Source: Aldehydirespirator sp965248735
GTDB taxonomy: Bacteria; Actinomycetota; Acidimicrobiia; Acidimicrobiales; Aldehydirespiratoraceae
DNA length: 64,000 nt
Reading direction: 5' to 3'
NCBI GenBank assembly: GCA_965248735.1
Contig: OZ252146.1
Location: 496,001-560,000 of the forward strand
In this document: piece by piece, positions 42,901 to 51,153 of the stretch
Layout: the number at the start of each line of letters is the position of its first letter
Position numbering within the stretch: position 1 is the first letter of the stretch
Notes under the pieces: generated by a model
Database searches by the model: none
Told to the model about the DNA's origin: nothing
What the model saw: only the letters and a program-made list of their open reading frames with translations
Made by a program: the position numbers and the translations under genes

Positions 42901-45726
42901 GAGGTCGATATCCTCGGTAACAAAGTGGATCACTGCCGCGCCGGTCTCGGCGGTGGGCTCCTTATCAAGCGTCACCTCGAACCTGAGGTCGTCTCTGAGT
43001 TCGTCGCCCTCTGTGGCTGTGGCCGGCTCGACGGAGACTTCGGGCAGCTCTATTGCCTCTTCGTCTTCTTCGTCGTCGTCTTCTTCTTCTTCGTCGCGCA
43101 ACACAGTGCCCTCAGCGCAGAAGTCCGTTTCGTATTCGGGTCTCTCCGAGGCCGGTCTGCACCCGCGAGAGAAGAACTTGGCAACAGTGCGTCCAAGGCG
43201 GACAGAGCCCGACGGGTATCGATCCAGCAGGCGCACCTCGAAAGTCTCCTCGACGTCCTCGAAGACAGAGTCGGCGACTGCGAGTACCTCGATCGATTTG
43301 CTGCTCTCACCAACCTCGAAGCGCAGGACCGGGGGAGTCAATGCCCGCACGTCGTTGCTCTCGGCCTCATGGTTCGTTCGCCCCGCCGAGAACGGCATGT
43401 CGTACTCGACCGCATAGCGCCGGTGGGCGGTGGTCGGCTCGCCGTGCTCGTCAACAAGCGAAACCGCGAACGTCGCAATCTCGCCCTCGCGTACGGGCGC
43501 GGCGTCGGCGATGATCGCGATCGGAACCGGGTCGTCGTCGAGCACGATGCCCACGCCGCAGTTGTCGTCGTCGCTCCGTCCAGGGTCGCCGAGCCCAAGA
43601 CAGGGTACGTCGCCCTCACGGGGCAGCAGTGCGCCGCTCGCTTGCGTCAGCCGAACTTCGAGTCTTTCGTCGGCCTCGTCGAACTCGTCGTCGTTCACCG
43701 CCACCTCGATCGTCTTCTCGGTCGCGCCGGACCCGAAGATCAACGCACCCGGCGGAACAGCGTCGTAGTCCCCGTCGCCGTCCACGCCGCCGATGGCGGT
43801 GATGTCCTCGACTCTGTACCACACGGTCACGGTCCGGGCGCTGGGGCCGCTGAGCGTCACAGGGAAGACCAGCCGGGTCTGCTCCACGAAAACCTCTCCC
43901 CCCTCTTTCTCCACAATCTCCTTTATCTCCCACACCGGTGCCGCGTCGACGATTCTCACCGTCGGCGCGTCGTCGCCGTCGATGATCAGGCCGAGACCGC
44001 CCGTGGGAGGATGGACGTTGCGGCTGTGGCGGAGAAGGCTCAGCTCCAGACTCTCGTAGTGGTCTTCGGGAGCGCCGTCGGCGCAGGTCTCGATGGTGAT
44101 CGTGTGCTCGGTCACGCGGCCGCCGAACTCGAGCCGCTGCGAGGCGGGGGGAACGTAGTCGTATTCCAAGGGGTCGTCGTCGTCCGGCGCCCCGCACCCC
44201 CCGGTGTGCTCCGGCGGCGCCGGGTCGGCGGGCTGCCACTGCAATTGCATGGGCACGATCACTTCGGCGTCCACTGTCACCGTGTCGTCGTCGTTTAGGA
44301 GGTCGTCGTAGATCGAGCCCTCCAGAGACACGGTGAAGCTCAGGCTCTCGCCCTCGGACGCGCACGCCACGAAGTCATCCCGGCCTTCATCGTCACAGTC
44401 GCCACGCACCACCAGCCTCGGCTCGTTGTCGAGGATCGTGACCTCCACCGGCGAGTCCAGTGTGTCGTCGATCCGAATACCGTTGAGTGTCGGGTCGGAG
44501 AGCCTCGCCCTGAGGGTCTCGTCCCCCTCGGGCACCCAGTCGTCGATCGTTTCGACAGGCACTGGGGTCGAGCTGACGTTGTTGAACGTCAGTTCACGCG
44601 ACACCACCGGCCAGAAATCCTGCCCGGCGACCGCGTGGCGGGGCGATGCGGGCAATTCGACGGTCTCGAAGACCACGGTGGCGATGCCCTCGATCGGCTG
44701 TAGTTCGAGAGCGTCGTTGACGAGCCTGACGGTGAACTCCAGCGTCCCGCCCTCGGTGACCTCGGCGGGAGATGGCGTGATCTGGAACCGCGGCCGCGAC
44801 TCGTTGTCGAGGATCGTGCCGGGGATCGTGCCTACGTAGCCCTCGGCGTCCAGAACGACCCTCGGCGGCCCGTCCTCGGGCGGGTCCTTAACCGTCAATA
44901 TCAACTTGAGGGTCTCGTGTCCCTCATAAACGTCGTCATCGAAGGTCTCTATACGGATCGTCTCTCCGGCGCGGGAACCCTCTGCGGGGATCGTGATCTC
45001 GCCTTCTAGGGCGGACTCCGGCTCGAAGTCGGCCGTTTCCGCGGTTTGGTCCTCCAACTCCACGATGTATTTCAGCGTCAATTCCTGGTTGGTCACACTG
45101 TCGAGGCTGACGGCGAGCTCCAGCGTCTCGCCCTCGGTGACCTCCAGCGTCCCGCCCTCGGTGACCTCGGTGACACTCACGGGATCGATCACGATCCGGG
45201 GCGCGCCCTGCCGGATCCGGATGGCCACCTCCGACGCCCGACCCCGGAACTGCACGGTAGGGAAGACGCCCGCCAGCGGCGCCACCGCGCCGTCGGTCTC
45301 GCAGATGAAGTCCACGGCCACGACGCTCACGCCCGTGGCCTCGCCTGTGCCGTCGAAGGCCACGACTTTGCCGCTCACGATTCTGTGCTCGACCTGCACG
45401 CCCTCCACCTGGGCGGGCCGGGCGCCGCCGATGCACAGAAAGTCGAGGCCCGGGCGGGCCGAGAGCAGGTCCTCCACAAGGACTTCACACTCGGAGCTTT
45501 GGGGATTGTCACAGGCCAGCGCGGCCAACGTGGCCGCCTCCTCCGCGGCGAGGTCGGTGATCAGCGCGGTCCGCCCGCCCCGGCCCGCCCACAGCACGAA
45601 CAGCGCCAGCAGCGTCATCACCGGCACCAGCAGCACCACCTCGAGCGCCGTCGAGCCGGTGTCGGGCCGGCCGCGGGCATTGGCCCTCATCCCGCCAGCC
45701 CTGGCCCGCAACCTGCCCCCTCCCAT
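36985..45726 (-). CDS. Giant TadE-like/Calx-beta repeat protein
   Basis: A 2,913-residue protein. The ATG at 45726 lies 4 nt after the preceding stop; a later ATG at 45690 is possible. The N-terminus is TadE/pseudopilin-like: DTGSTALEVVLLVPVMTLLA followed by LFVLWAGRGGR. After a globular segment with cysteines come about 18 Calx-beta domains, each with the VTEGGTLEFTV-type start, an E.F.V.L core and a final acidic ILDDD/IVDDD-type strand likely to bind calcium. The last domain ends TGTITDDD-stop. Calx-beta arrays form long rigid adhesin stalks. Joined to a TadE-like head, this protein could be a minor pilin with a long adhesive arm, or anchored in the membrane by the same helix. Confidence 0.82.
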   Translation of the reverse strand: MGGGRLRARAGGMRANARGRPDTGSTALEVVLLVPVMTLLALFVLWAGRGGRTALITDLAAEEAATLAALACDNPQSSECEVLVEDLLSARPGLDFLCIGGARPAQVEGVQVEHRIVSGKVVAFDGTGEATGVSVVAVDFICETDGAVAPLAGVFPTVQFRGRASEVAIRIRQGAPRIVIDPVSVTEVTEGGTLEVTEGETLELAVSLDSVTNQELTLKYIVELEDQTAETADFEPESALEGEITIPAEGSRAGETIRIETFDDDVYEGHETLKLILTVKDPPEDGPPRVVLDAEGYVGTIPGTILDNESRPRFQITPSPAEVTEGGTLEFTVRLVNDALELQPIEGIATVVFETVELPASPRHAVAGQDFWPVVSRELTFNNVSSTPVPVETIDDWVPEGDETLRARLSDPTLNGIRIDDTLDSPVEVTILDNEPRLVVRGDCDDEGRDDFVACASEGESLSFTVSLEGSIYDDLLNDDDTVTVDAEVIVPMQLQWQPADPAPPEHTGGCGAPDDDDPLEYDYVPPASQRLEFGGRVTEHTITIETCADGAPEDHYESLELSLLRHSRNVHPPTGGLGLIIDGDDAPTVRIVDAAPVWEIKEIVEKEGGEVFVEQTRLVFPVTLSGPSARTVTVWYRVEDITAIGGVDGDGDYDAVPPGALIFGSGATEKTIEVAVNDDEFDEADERLEVRLTQASGALLPREGDVPCLGLGDPGRSDDDNCGVGIVLDDDPVPIAIIADAAPVREGEIATFAVSLVDEHGEPTTAHRRYAVEYDMPFSAGRTNHEAESNDVRALTPPVLRFEVGESSKSIEVLAVADSVFEDVEETFEVRLLDRYPSGSVRLGRTVAKFFSRGCRPASERPEYETDFCAEGTVLRDEEEEDDDEEDEEAIELPEVSVEPATATEGDELRDDLRFEVTLDKEPTAETGAAVIHFVTEDIDLDMLDEGAERAHQGVDYDRTSSRDPDGPGPVTFEIGDTSSKWVEVPIRDDDERERTEQLWLRLTGATNANLKSAPDQRGAKGTILDDDSCVVGDSNPPQMLPAGNRFVEDDRSYDVTLTVDLPPCTETRLLASTTDSTTDMTATAGEDYEALVDAEVTLSARTGTLRVPVRLLDDTVREGDETFLVTLRWDPRDMPFAWRDERYEAEVTIIDDDINGVAVSDAGPVVEGAPLVFTLELTDAVDHEVKVGYTTEQIVARPGQQLTVPAATRGDDYTHVEGTATFEPRDTAVEVEVETAEDNTWFEDREELRLRLTGVETTLDSEGPDGRSIPNASIEDDVATGTIIGICWDVEGRGGPPPVRIHDAEPVNEGDDSEDARLFKDLARSRFRVDLGARLCDRADDEATFGTSKVPATAVPPGTRSASSRDLTIGSSGGWPPPQSSPGLTSFHEVPIVDDAWVEPTEVFYMCWLWGPEHRDPVTDHRIRTNACNSGADGDVVRIGRAVGTIFDNDRECVEIGDPSGYPVRLILIGHGLREDGEPFISHGDSTVHSPAVGLSQPLCSPVRLRVTIRPSEATDPNQRADIGPRSREGVDLADDLGLELLVDVPAGTNEVSIHEWVGGLIVNDDLYEPVDEEFVVVAQWVRHDEPLPARYARAEPVAGLVRIVDDDAASVSVEDASAGEGDGQIDFTLTVDEASDERLHVRYETRQIPSDHVLFGDTDDRQGEPATRDVDYTHVTDGIATFEPGELTRTVSIPILDDEIPELHDEMFRLVLTEAYHDSSAIPRRMDDRSAVGTIEDDEAPCITAYADQYPDYPPPAPRMLTAVEGPFNGRHISTEAGAASEVEMVLKLGYPLCEPAQIQLGFCETACGFDLGSEVIERAGTNAAELCHDYVPAGWEDTCRGPASLWPETLTIPADERTVEVAVTAVDDVLNEGLEEFFVWVEWLDDDEGDIAAEWDSAPRVGWLVVIGDDDKQPTLSMQGDDVIESRTATVRFDLDRPSGRDVTADYELQGVRRWWYNHDLLTLGGFSDREWYTAATGGTSCDDDTDFVTNPGSISFPSGTTTVFLHIRTCADTRPEGNEAFTVRLHNIQHASLRSGSLSGEGTEVRIIDDDAAPRLSLQTGVSAREGTSATVAAVLERQAGREVGFTYRTVECGTGTYRANSDTDFEAVVASEEVTIPAGEYIAYFDVKTLPDDLSEADETFCVEVADVTFGGEQVAKPGFKNRQAEVRINDDECFSPPSTGLDQRLPRIWSTLIPGGRFDSWHGFLRPGTASDAQIIYEDSGEPLTSHPSWNTVPFWLEIDRPPCEHYDYTVHFFGFSPPTADRPTGLHQAGATRAGSDVKIPEGSANYLYRTWPAGETSQEFAFEVHDDGDPEGPQGRLEIESGIEKFRVVLAWGRRGRPSPGESPGDAYWYYDIGIADGTSNLGGMPRLSLQHDVARAEEGGAATVTARLDRTADRHVHFTYVTVECGDYRATPVTDFPKITTSEAVRIGIGETSTTFAVSTEHDTESEAEETFCVRVADVSFGEEEVESPRFGNRQATVLINDDDCLSAPGVLPGQRLPRLSVNLPEGGFVEGDGDLQIGLWGKRNWRSTTSFTITLANPNEMCADFGTGENVARIWLEVTSGSENGAVVVKPRDDPATAAREADIRVLDYLGRRQAFDPGRRRAVWIQDDDRDEGDETVVFTVWWETRGGEILRSHAWSYETTIINSSCVADDSGPPQASVEDIRSPEKSASYVVTLVTRPLCSGTRLLASTTDTTATAGADYEALDDVVVTLSERSRTLQVPVRLLEDTVPEGDETFLVTLRWHPDDVPDAWEDERYKAVVTIIDDDVPKVGVRPASVVEGGKLRFTVRLWTPTPYEVKVRYTTEQIEAPPSSVTAATPGVDYTHVEDTVTFPVTRVVDGSFVDADRLITVEVQTEGNDAVTGDKQLRLRLIGVESYLDDDGLIPNAVFDFPVATGTITDDD

Positions 45727-45730
45727 CGGA

Positions 45731-46636
45731 TCAGCCCTCGACCACGGTGCGGCCGGGCACCGACTGCGACAGTTCCCGGGACCGGGCGGCCGGCTTCTCC
45801 AACCAGTCGAGCCGGCCCTGAGAGTCGAGCACGTCGAGAAGGCCCTCCGGGCACTCGGTCGACCCCGCGTCCATCGTGCGGCGCAGCCGCCCGATCGACT
45901 CCGAGCCCATGCGGGCACCGTCAGGCCACACCTGCGCCGTGGCCCAGCCCGCGTACCTCCAGTCGGCGGCCAGGGCCACATGCACCGCGTCGCGCACCTC
46001 CACCTGCGGGGAGATGCTGCACGGCAGCGGGGGGTTGATGGACTCCGCAAGCTCTCCGGTCTTAAGGGAGTCGCTGTAGAAGCCCCTCAGCGTGCCCATG
46101 TCCACCCCCAGATGTCCCAGGTCGCCCCACATGGACTTGAACAGGACCCCGCAGGCCGCGCTCCATTCCTTACGCTTCTCGTCGCGCCTGCCCAAGACAT
46201 CCGTCAGCGTTGCTTGGTCGGTTTGCTGAAACTCGACAAGCGCCGCGTCGCGCGGCGGCAGCTGAGCGTCCATTGTTGTCTCACGGTCGCCGATGATGCC
46301 CTCCAGTTCCGTGATCTGGCTGTCGAAGCGGGTCTTCAGACCCTCGCTCAAGCACTCCGGGGGAAACGCGTGCAGCGAGCCCTCGCTAGCACCCTGGCCG
46401 TCGCGCCAGGCCACGGCCAGGGTGGCGAAGTCCTCGGCGGCCTCGTCCATGGAGGACTCCGCCGCCATGCGCTGGGGCCCGGCCATGGCCACCACCGCGG
46501 CGAAGGCCGACACCGGCACCATCAGCACCACCCACAGGCTCACCGCGCCGCCCGACTGGTCCCGGCGGAGCCGGGCCGCGGCCCGCTCCCCGCGCGATGC
46601 CGCGGCCTGCGGCGCGAGCAGCTCGGGGCGCCTCAT
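45731..46636 (-). CDS. TadE/TadG-like pilus assembly protein
   Basis: A 301-residue protein. A basic N-terminus (ARLRRDQSGGAVSLWVVLMV) leads into one transmembrane helix (VPVSAFAAVVAMAGPQ) of the TadE/G pseudopilin type. Residues about 60-300 are extracytoplasmic and helical with several cysteines. The ATG at 46636 was chosen over a longer frame because the helix would otherwise lie deep inside the protein. It is followed by the giant Calx-beta gene after 4 nt, so the two are co-translated or co-transcribed. Confidence 0.75.
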   Translation of the reverse strand: MRRPELLAPQAAASRGERAAARLRRDQSGGAVSLWVVLMVPVSAFAAVVAMAGPQRMAAESSMDEAAEDFATLAVAWRDGQGASEGSLHAFPPECLSEGLKTRFDSQITELEGIIGDRETTMDAQLPPRDAALVEFQQTDQATLTDVLGRRDEKRKEWSAACGVLFKSMWGDLGHLGVDMGTLRGFYSDSLKTGELAESINPPLPCSISPQVEVRDAVHVALAADWRYAGWATAQVWPDGARMGSESIGRLRRTMDAGSTECPEGLLDVLDSQGRLDWLEKPAARSRELSQSVPGRTVVEG

Positions 46637-46734
46637 CGGCCCTCCCGGCGGGTAGTCCCATGCTCGGGGCAACCCTGGGCTAGCGTCAACGATGCAGGTT
46701 CTGACGGCGAAGTTCTGAGGGTGAGGTTCCGTCG

Positions 46735-47439
46735 GTGTTGTGTGACACGAGGAAGAAGATCGTTCGAGCCGGCCGGGGCGGCGCGCGTGAGCGGGCGGCC
46801 GCGGCGCAGGCGCCGGCACAGCCGGGCCGCGGGCGCGCCCGGCGCGGCGACAGCGGCGAGACGCTCGCGTTGCTGGTGGTGTGGCCCGCCCTGCTGGTGG
46901 CCATCCTGGTGCTGCTGGTCCACGCCTTCATCGTCACCAACGCCCAGGCGGAGGCCGAGGTGGCCGCGTCGGCCGGTCTCCGGGCGGCCTGGCGCTCGGC
47001 GGCCAACGAGGACTTCCTCAGCGCCGGGGAGGTCGACGACGACGGCGAGTTCCAATACACGGATGGCGACTACAAGGTCGACGACCCGCACCCCAAGGTG
47101 CGCGACATGGCCGGCGCGGCCCAGGACGCGGTGGCCCGGGCGGCCGCCACCGAGGAAGGCTGGCGTTGGTGGACTCCCGGCGCGGCCGAGGTGCAGAGCG
47201 ACTGGTGCCACCCCTTCGTCAACCCCGAACCCGACCAGCCTTCCCAGCGGCCGTCGCACGGTGATCCGGGATGGGTGCGGGTGGTGGTGTCGGGCGAGGT
47301 GTTCGGGCCGCTGGCCGCGCTGTGGCCCGACCGGCTCGACCTGGTGTACGCGGCCGCGACCGGCCCCGCGGTCGTCACCGCCGGGCAACTCGACGAGGCC
47401 GCCATCGGGCAGGTTCCGGCAAGTCTGCCCGTCTGCTGA
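46735..47439 (+). CDS. TadE-like pseudopilin
   Basis: A 234-residue protein from a GTG start. A basic leader (Arg/Ala/Gly-rich) precedes RRGDSGETLALLVVWPALLV and a hydrophobic helix (AILVLLVHAFIVTNAQ), then an Ala-rich amphipathic segment, as in TadE-like proteins. The rest is extracytoplasmic with a Trp-rich part (EEGWRWWTPGAAEVQSDWCH). It is transcribed against the surrounding Tad genes: divergent from the 301-residue TadE/G gene and convergent with the Flp-like gene at 47.5 kb, 27 bp apart. Confidence 0.7.
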   Translation: MLCDTRKKIVRAGRGGARERAAAAQAPAQPGRGRARRGDSGETLALLVVWPALLVAILVLLVHAFIVTNAQAEAEVAASAGLRAAWRSAANEDFLSAGEVDDDGEFQYTDGDYKVDDPHPKVRDMAGAAQDAVARAAATEEGWRWWTPGAAEVQSDWCHPFVNPEPDQPSQRPSHGDPGWVRVVVSGEVFGPLAALWPDRLDLVYAAATGPAVVTAGQLDEAAIGQVPASLPVC

Positions 47440-47466
47440 GCGCCGCCGCGCCACCGCCATCCCCTC

Positions 47467-47892
47467 CTACCCGCCGAGATCGCCCCGCAGCGCGACCTTG
47501 CACTGAGCGGGATCTACCAGAGTCGGAGGGTCAGACTCGGTCGCCTTCGGAGGCATCCATTCGGTATCGCGCACCACGTCGCTGAACTCGCCATCGATGC
47601 CCCCCTCGCCATCGATGCCCCCCTCGCACCCCGTCTCGTAGGCCGTCCAGTCGGTGTTCCCCGACAGCGCGGCCGCGTTGGCCTCCTCGGCGAGGAAGGC
47701 CGCGGCTATGTCGGCGTCGACCACCCTCACCGCGGGATCGTCCGGCACCTCGGCCGCGCCGTCGAGCACCTGCTGCACCGCCAGCACCGACGACGCCGCG
47801 AGGCCGATAGCCGCGGCGACGATCAACAGCCACTCCAGGGTGACCAACCCGCTGTCGTTGCGGCGCGGTGCTGCGCTCGGCCTGGGCTTCAA
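47467..47892 (-). CDS. Flp-type pilin-like protein 1
   Basis: A 141-residue protein, if started at the TTG of LKPRPSAAPRR. It carries NDSGLVTLEWLLIVAAAIGL followed by AASSVLAVQQVLD, the prepilin helix of Flp-type pilins (cleavage after Gly, Glu at +5, aromatic at +6), then a variable acidic domain. An imperfect roughly 30-bp duplication of the NDSGLVT codons lies just upstream (47908-47938). It contains an ATG start (47960) whose frame soon stops at TGA, so the original 5' end seems disturbed. It follows the TadC gene in the Tad cluster. Confidence 0.65.
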   Translation of the reverse strand: MKPRPSAAPRRNDSGLVTLEWLLIVAAAIGLAASSVLAVQQVLDGAAEVPDDPAVRVVDADIAAAFLAEEANAAALSGNTDWTAYETGCEGGIDGEGGIDGEFSDVVRDTEWMPPKATESDPPTLVDPAQCKVALRGDLGG

Positions 47893-47963
47893 GGCCCGAC
47901 CCGGCCACTCCAGGTGACCAACCCGCTGTCGTTGCCGCCGTGCGCCGGTTCGGGGGCCATGGC

Positions 47964-48785
47964 TCAGGGAACCCCGGTGAAGCCGCCGCCGGTGAGCGAC
48001 GTGAACGGCGGATAGATCAGGATCCCGGCGAGGGCCAGAGCCACGCCGGTGGCCGGCACCACCACGATCTGGGCCCGGCGGGCGGCCTTCTCGCGCTCGC
48101 GCGCGGTGGTGTCGCGCCACAGCGTGTCGGCGGTCACCAGCACCGCCTCGGAGATGCGGGTGCCCCGGTCGGCGGCGAGCCCCAGCGCGGAGACCACCGG
48201 CGCCAGGCTGTGGATGCCGTAGCGCTCCACGATGTCCGCCAGGCCCTCCCAGGCGGGGCGGCGCTGCTGCTGGGCGGCCAGCAGGAACCGGTGCAGGATC
48301 CGCCAGCTGTTGCGCCGGCCCACCCGGGCCGCGGTGAGCATGGCCACGGTCGGGTCGACGCCCGCGGCCACCTGCTGGGCCACCAGCGCGATCCACACCC
48401 GGATCACCTGGTCGATCTCCTCGCGGGCCCTCTTGGCGGTGTCGCGCACCCCGAGCATGGGCAGCAGCCAGCCGCCCGCGCCGATCAGCGCCGCGATCAT
48501 CAGCGTCCCGATGACGCCGCGCCCGAGGAGCACGCTCAGCACCAGCCCCGCGGCGAACCCCGCGACGAGGCCCCCGAAGCGCTGCACCGCGTAGGCCTCC
48601 GGCGTGATTCCGGCCAGGCGCAGGTTCTGCTCCTCACCCTCCTTGACGGTGGGCAGCAGGTCGCGCAGCGTCGAGCCGGCCGGGCGATGAGTGCGTCTGC
48701 GCCGGGGCGGCCCGACGACGCCCAACGCGACCAGCACCGCCCCGGCGAAGAACACGAGGCCCGCCCCGAGGACCAGCACGCTCAC
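47964..48785 (-). CDS. tadC: Tad secretion inner-membrane protein TadC
   Basis: A 273-residue GspF/TadC-type protein. Four hydrophobic segments frame the typical GspF cytoplasmic helices: RVWIALVAQQVAAGVDPTVA, AWEGLADIVERYGIHSLAPV, LGLAADRGTRISEAVL and LREREKAARRAQ-like charged helix, ending in a hydrophobic helix. Together with TadB it forms the membrane platform of the Tad pilus machine. It ends close to the Flp-like gene and follows TadB after 112 bp. Confidence 0.85.
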   Translation of the reverse strand: MSVLVLGAGLVFFAGAVLVALGVVGPPRRRRTHRPAGSTLRDLLPTVKEGEEQNLRLAGITPEAYAVQRFGGLVAGFAAGLVLSVLLGRGVIGTLMIAALIGAGGWLLPMLGVRDTAKRAREEIDQVIRVWIALVAQQVAAGVDPTVAMLTAARVGRRNSWRILHRFLLAAQQQRRPAWEGLADIVERYGIHSLAPVVSALGLAADRGTRISEAVLVTADTLWRDTTAREREKAARRAQIVVVPATGVALALAGILIYPPFTSLTGGGFTGVP

Positions 48786-48903
48786 CGGGACTCCCCGCGC
48801 GAGTGAGGTTGAGCGTGCGCGGCAGGTGCCGCCCGGCGCGCGTCCGGTCCTCGGGGCGGCAGCCGCCTGACGGCTCGAAGGCCGCAGAGCGGGTGGGCAC
48901 AGT

Positions 48904-49791
48904 TCACAGCGGGTCCTTGGCCCGGTTTCGCCGGCGGGGCGGCACCAGAACCGAGTTCTGCTCGCGGACGACGGAGTGATACACCAAGAAGGCGGTCGAC
49001 ATCAGCAGCAGGCCCGAGATCCCCACGAACACGAGCTGGCCCGTGCTCGACTCGTAGGGCTGGAAGTAGGCGGGATTGTTCCGGTACATGAGCGTCACGA
49101 TCCCGCCCGCGAGGCACAGCAGCGCGATCGTCTGAGTCCAAAGCTGAACTACAGCTTCAGTCTTGGAGCGGTGCAGGTTGACCACGTCGTCGATGCGGCG
49201 GCACAGATCCAGCAGCGGGTCGGCCACTGCGCCGCCGGAGGTGGCGGCCATCCGCAGGCCTGCGGCCACCTCGGGCTCCCAGACGGTGCCCCCCTCGGCC
49301 AGCACGTCCAGAGCGGCCTCCAGCCCGTGGAGCTCGGCCGCCGCCGCGGCCCTCGCGACGATGGGCGCGATCTCTGCGGGCGCGTGGGCGACGCTGCCCC
49401 GCAACGAGTCGGTGAGCCCCGAACCGGCCCGGGCCAGCTCGGCCAGCTGACGGCTCCACAACGACCAGGCCAGAGCTTCGCGGGTCTGGCGCCTGCGCCG
49501 GTTGGGCGCGGCCATGAACGGCGGCAGCAGGGCTCCCAGACCGCCCAGCAGCAGGGCCATGCCCGCGAGCCCCGTCGCCGCCCAGCCCGCAACCATGCCG
49601 GCGGTGGCCCCGGCCAGCTGCACGATCGCCACCGCTCCCAGGCGCCGCTCGCGAACAGCCCGCTTGCCCTGAGCGCGCGGGCCCCGGGCCTGCTTGGCCC
49701 GCGCCCAGCGCAGAGCCCCGAGCAGGGGGTCGGAGAACACGACCACAGCCAGGCCCGCGCCGAACAGGAGCCCGAACACCGCGACGGTCAT
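48904..49791 (-). CDS. tadB: Tad secretion inner-membrane protein TadB
   Basis: A 295-residue GspF-like protein. N-terminal helix, a central pair of hydrophobic segments (GMALLLGGLGALLPPFMAAP), then the GspF helical domain: LWSRQLAELARAGSGLTDSL, VARAAAAAELHGLEAALDVL and GAVADPLLDLCRRIDDVVNL. Two C-terminal membrane helices follow. It lies between the CpaF ATPase gene and tadC, the standard order in Tad loci. Confidence 0.85.
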   Translation of the reverse strand: MTVAVFGLLFGAGLAVVVFSDPLLGALRWARAKQARGPRAQGKRAVRERRLGAVAIVQLAGATAGMVAGWAATGLAGMALLLGGLGALLPPFMAAPNRRRRQTREALAWSLWSRQLAELARAGSGLTDSLRGSVAHAPAEIAPIVARAAAAAELHGLEAALDVLAEGGTVWEPEVAAGLRMAATSGGAVADPLLDLCRRIDDVVNLHRSKTEAVVQLWTQTIALLCLAGGIVTLMYRNNPAYFQPYESSTGQLVFVGISGLLLMSTAFLVYHSVVREQNSVLVPPRRRNRAKDPL

Positions 49792-49831
49792 CGCCGCGAC
49801 CTCCTGCCAGCCGGGTCGCGGTGTGCGCCCG

Positions 49832-51151
49832 TCATCGCCTCGTCGCCTCGTCGCACGTCGCCTCGTCGCCTCGTCGCCCCTCGGGCCAGTCGGAGATGTC
49901 GAGGCCGCCCTCCAACACCCGCTCGATCACTTCGGGGTTGCGCGGCCGGCCGACCAGGGTTAGAGGGTCGCCGCGGCGGGGCCGCCCGAAGATCTCGTGC
50001 ATCTCGAAGCGGTTGCCCTCGGAGCCGACCGGTTCCGAGATCGAGTTGACGCCCCGGAAGCCGGTGCGGGCGTCGCCGCGCAGGTGCACCACCAGATGGA
50101 TGACCTCGGCGGCCTCCTGGATGAGCACCGATTGAACTCCGGAGCCGACCGACGCCAGGCAGTAGCGCACCAGCCGGGCCAGCGCCTGCCGGGGCGACGA
50201 GGCGTGGATGGTGGCCATCGACCCGTCGGAGCCGGTGCCGCACGCCGACAGGAACGTGGCCGCCTCCGAGCCCCGCAGCTCGCCCACTATCACCCGGTCG
50301 GCACCCGAGCGCAGCGACCGCTTGGCCAACTCGTTCATGGTGATCTCGCCGGAGCCGTCACTGTTGGCCTCGCGGGTTTCCACCGCGAATGTCAGGGGAT
50401 GGGTCTGGTCCAGGAACAGCTCGAAGGTCTGCTCGAGGGTGCACACGATCTCGCTCGGGCCGATCTCGGCCAGCAGCGCCCGCAGCAGCGTGGTCTTTCC
50501 CGCGCCCAGCGCGCCGCACACCAGCACGTTGGCCGGCGCCGGGGGGCGCACCGCGGCCCGCAGCAAGTCGCTGGCCTGCTCCGACAGCGACCCGCCGCTG
50601 ACGAGGTCCTCGAGCCTGATGGCCCGGTGGCGGTGGCAGCGCACCGTTAGGAACGGGGTGCCGCACACCGCCATCGCCGCGAAGATCCGCTCGCCGGTGC
50701 GCAGCCGCAGGTCCAGCAGCGGCGCAGACTGGTCGAAGCGGCGCCCGGTCTGGCCGTGGGTGGTGGCCAGGTGCGCGATGTAGCGGACCATGTCGTCCTC
50801 GTCGGCGAACACCGGCTCCCGCACGTGCTCCTGGCGCCCGCCCGTGAGGCCCAGCACCGCGTAGTCGGGGCCGAACACGTAGATGTTCTCCACGTCGGAG
50901 CGGCGCAGGAAGCGCTCCATCGGGCCCGCTCCCAGCAGCGCGGCCAGCTGGTCCCGCATCCACTCCAGGTCGTCGTCGGACAGCATCCGGCCGGTGTCGT
51001 TGAGCGCCTCGGCCTCGCGGGCGCGGATCGAGACCGCGGCGATGTCGCGGCAGGCCTGGGCCACGGACTCCCCGACGGTGCCGGAGTTGTCGAGGCGGTA
51101 CTCCCGCACGTCCGGCAGCACGCCCTCCCAGATCTCCTCGCGCAGCGCCAC
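49832..51151 (-). CDS. cpaF: Tad pilus assembly ATPase (CpaF/VirB11 type)
   Basis: A 439-residue secretion ATPase starting at GTG, 2 nt after the stop of the preceding gene. Features are LLGAGPMERFLRRSDVENIY (N-terminal domain), RRFDQSAPLLDLRLRTGERI, Walker A GALGAGKTTLL, Asp box LEQTFELFLDQTHPLTFAVE, Walker B RVIVGELRGSEAATF and the His box GSMATIHASSPRQALARL. It powers pilus polymerisation. The C-terminal end is extended by a charged tail. Not related to the tRNA deaminase also called TadA. Confidence 0.92.
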   Translation of the reverse strand: MALREEIWEGVLPDVREYRLDNSGTVGESVAQACRDIAAVSIRAREAEALNDTGRMLSDDDLEWMRDQLAALLGAGPMERFLRRSDVENIYVFGPDYAVLGLTGGRQEHVREPVFADEDDMVRYIAHLATTHGQTGRRFDQSAPLLDLRLRTGERIFAAMAVCGTPFLTVRCHRHRAIRLEDLVSGGSLSEQASDLLRAAVRPPAPANVLVCGALGAGKTTLLRALLAEIGPSEIVCTLEQTFELFLDQTHPLTFAVETREANSDGSGEITMNELAKRSLRSGADRVIVGELRGSEAATFLSACGTGSDGSMATIHASSPRQALARLVRYCLASVGSGVQSVLIQEAAEVIHLVVHLRGDARTGFRGVNSISEPVGSEGNRFEMHEIFGRPRRGDPLTLVGRPRNPEVIERVLEGGLDISDWPEGRRGDEATCDEATRR

Positions 51152-51153
51152 GC

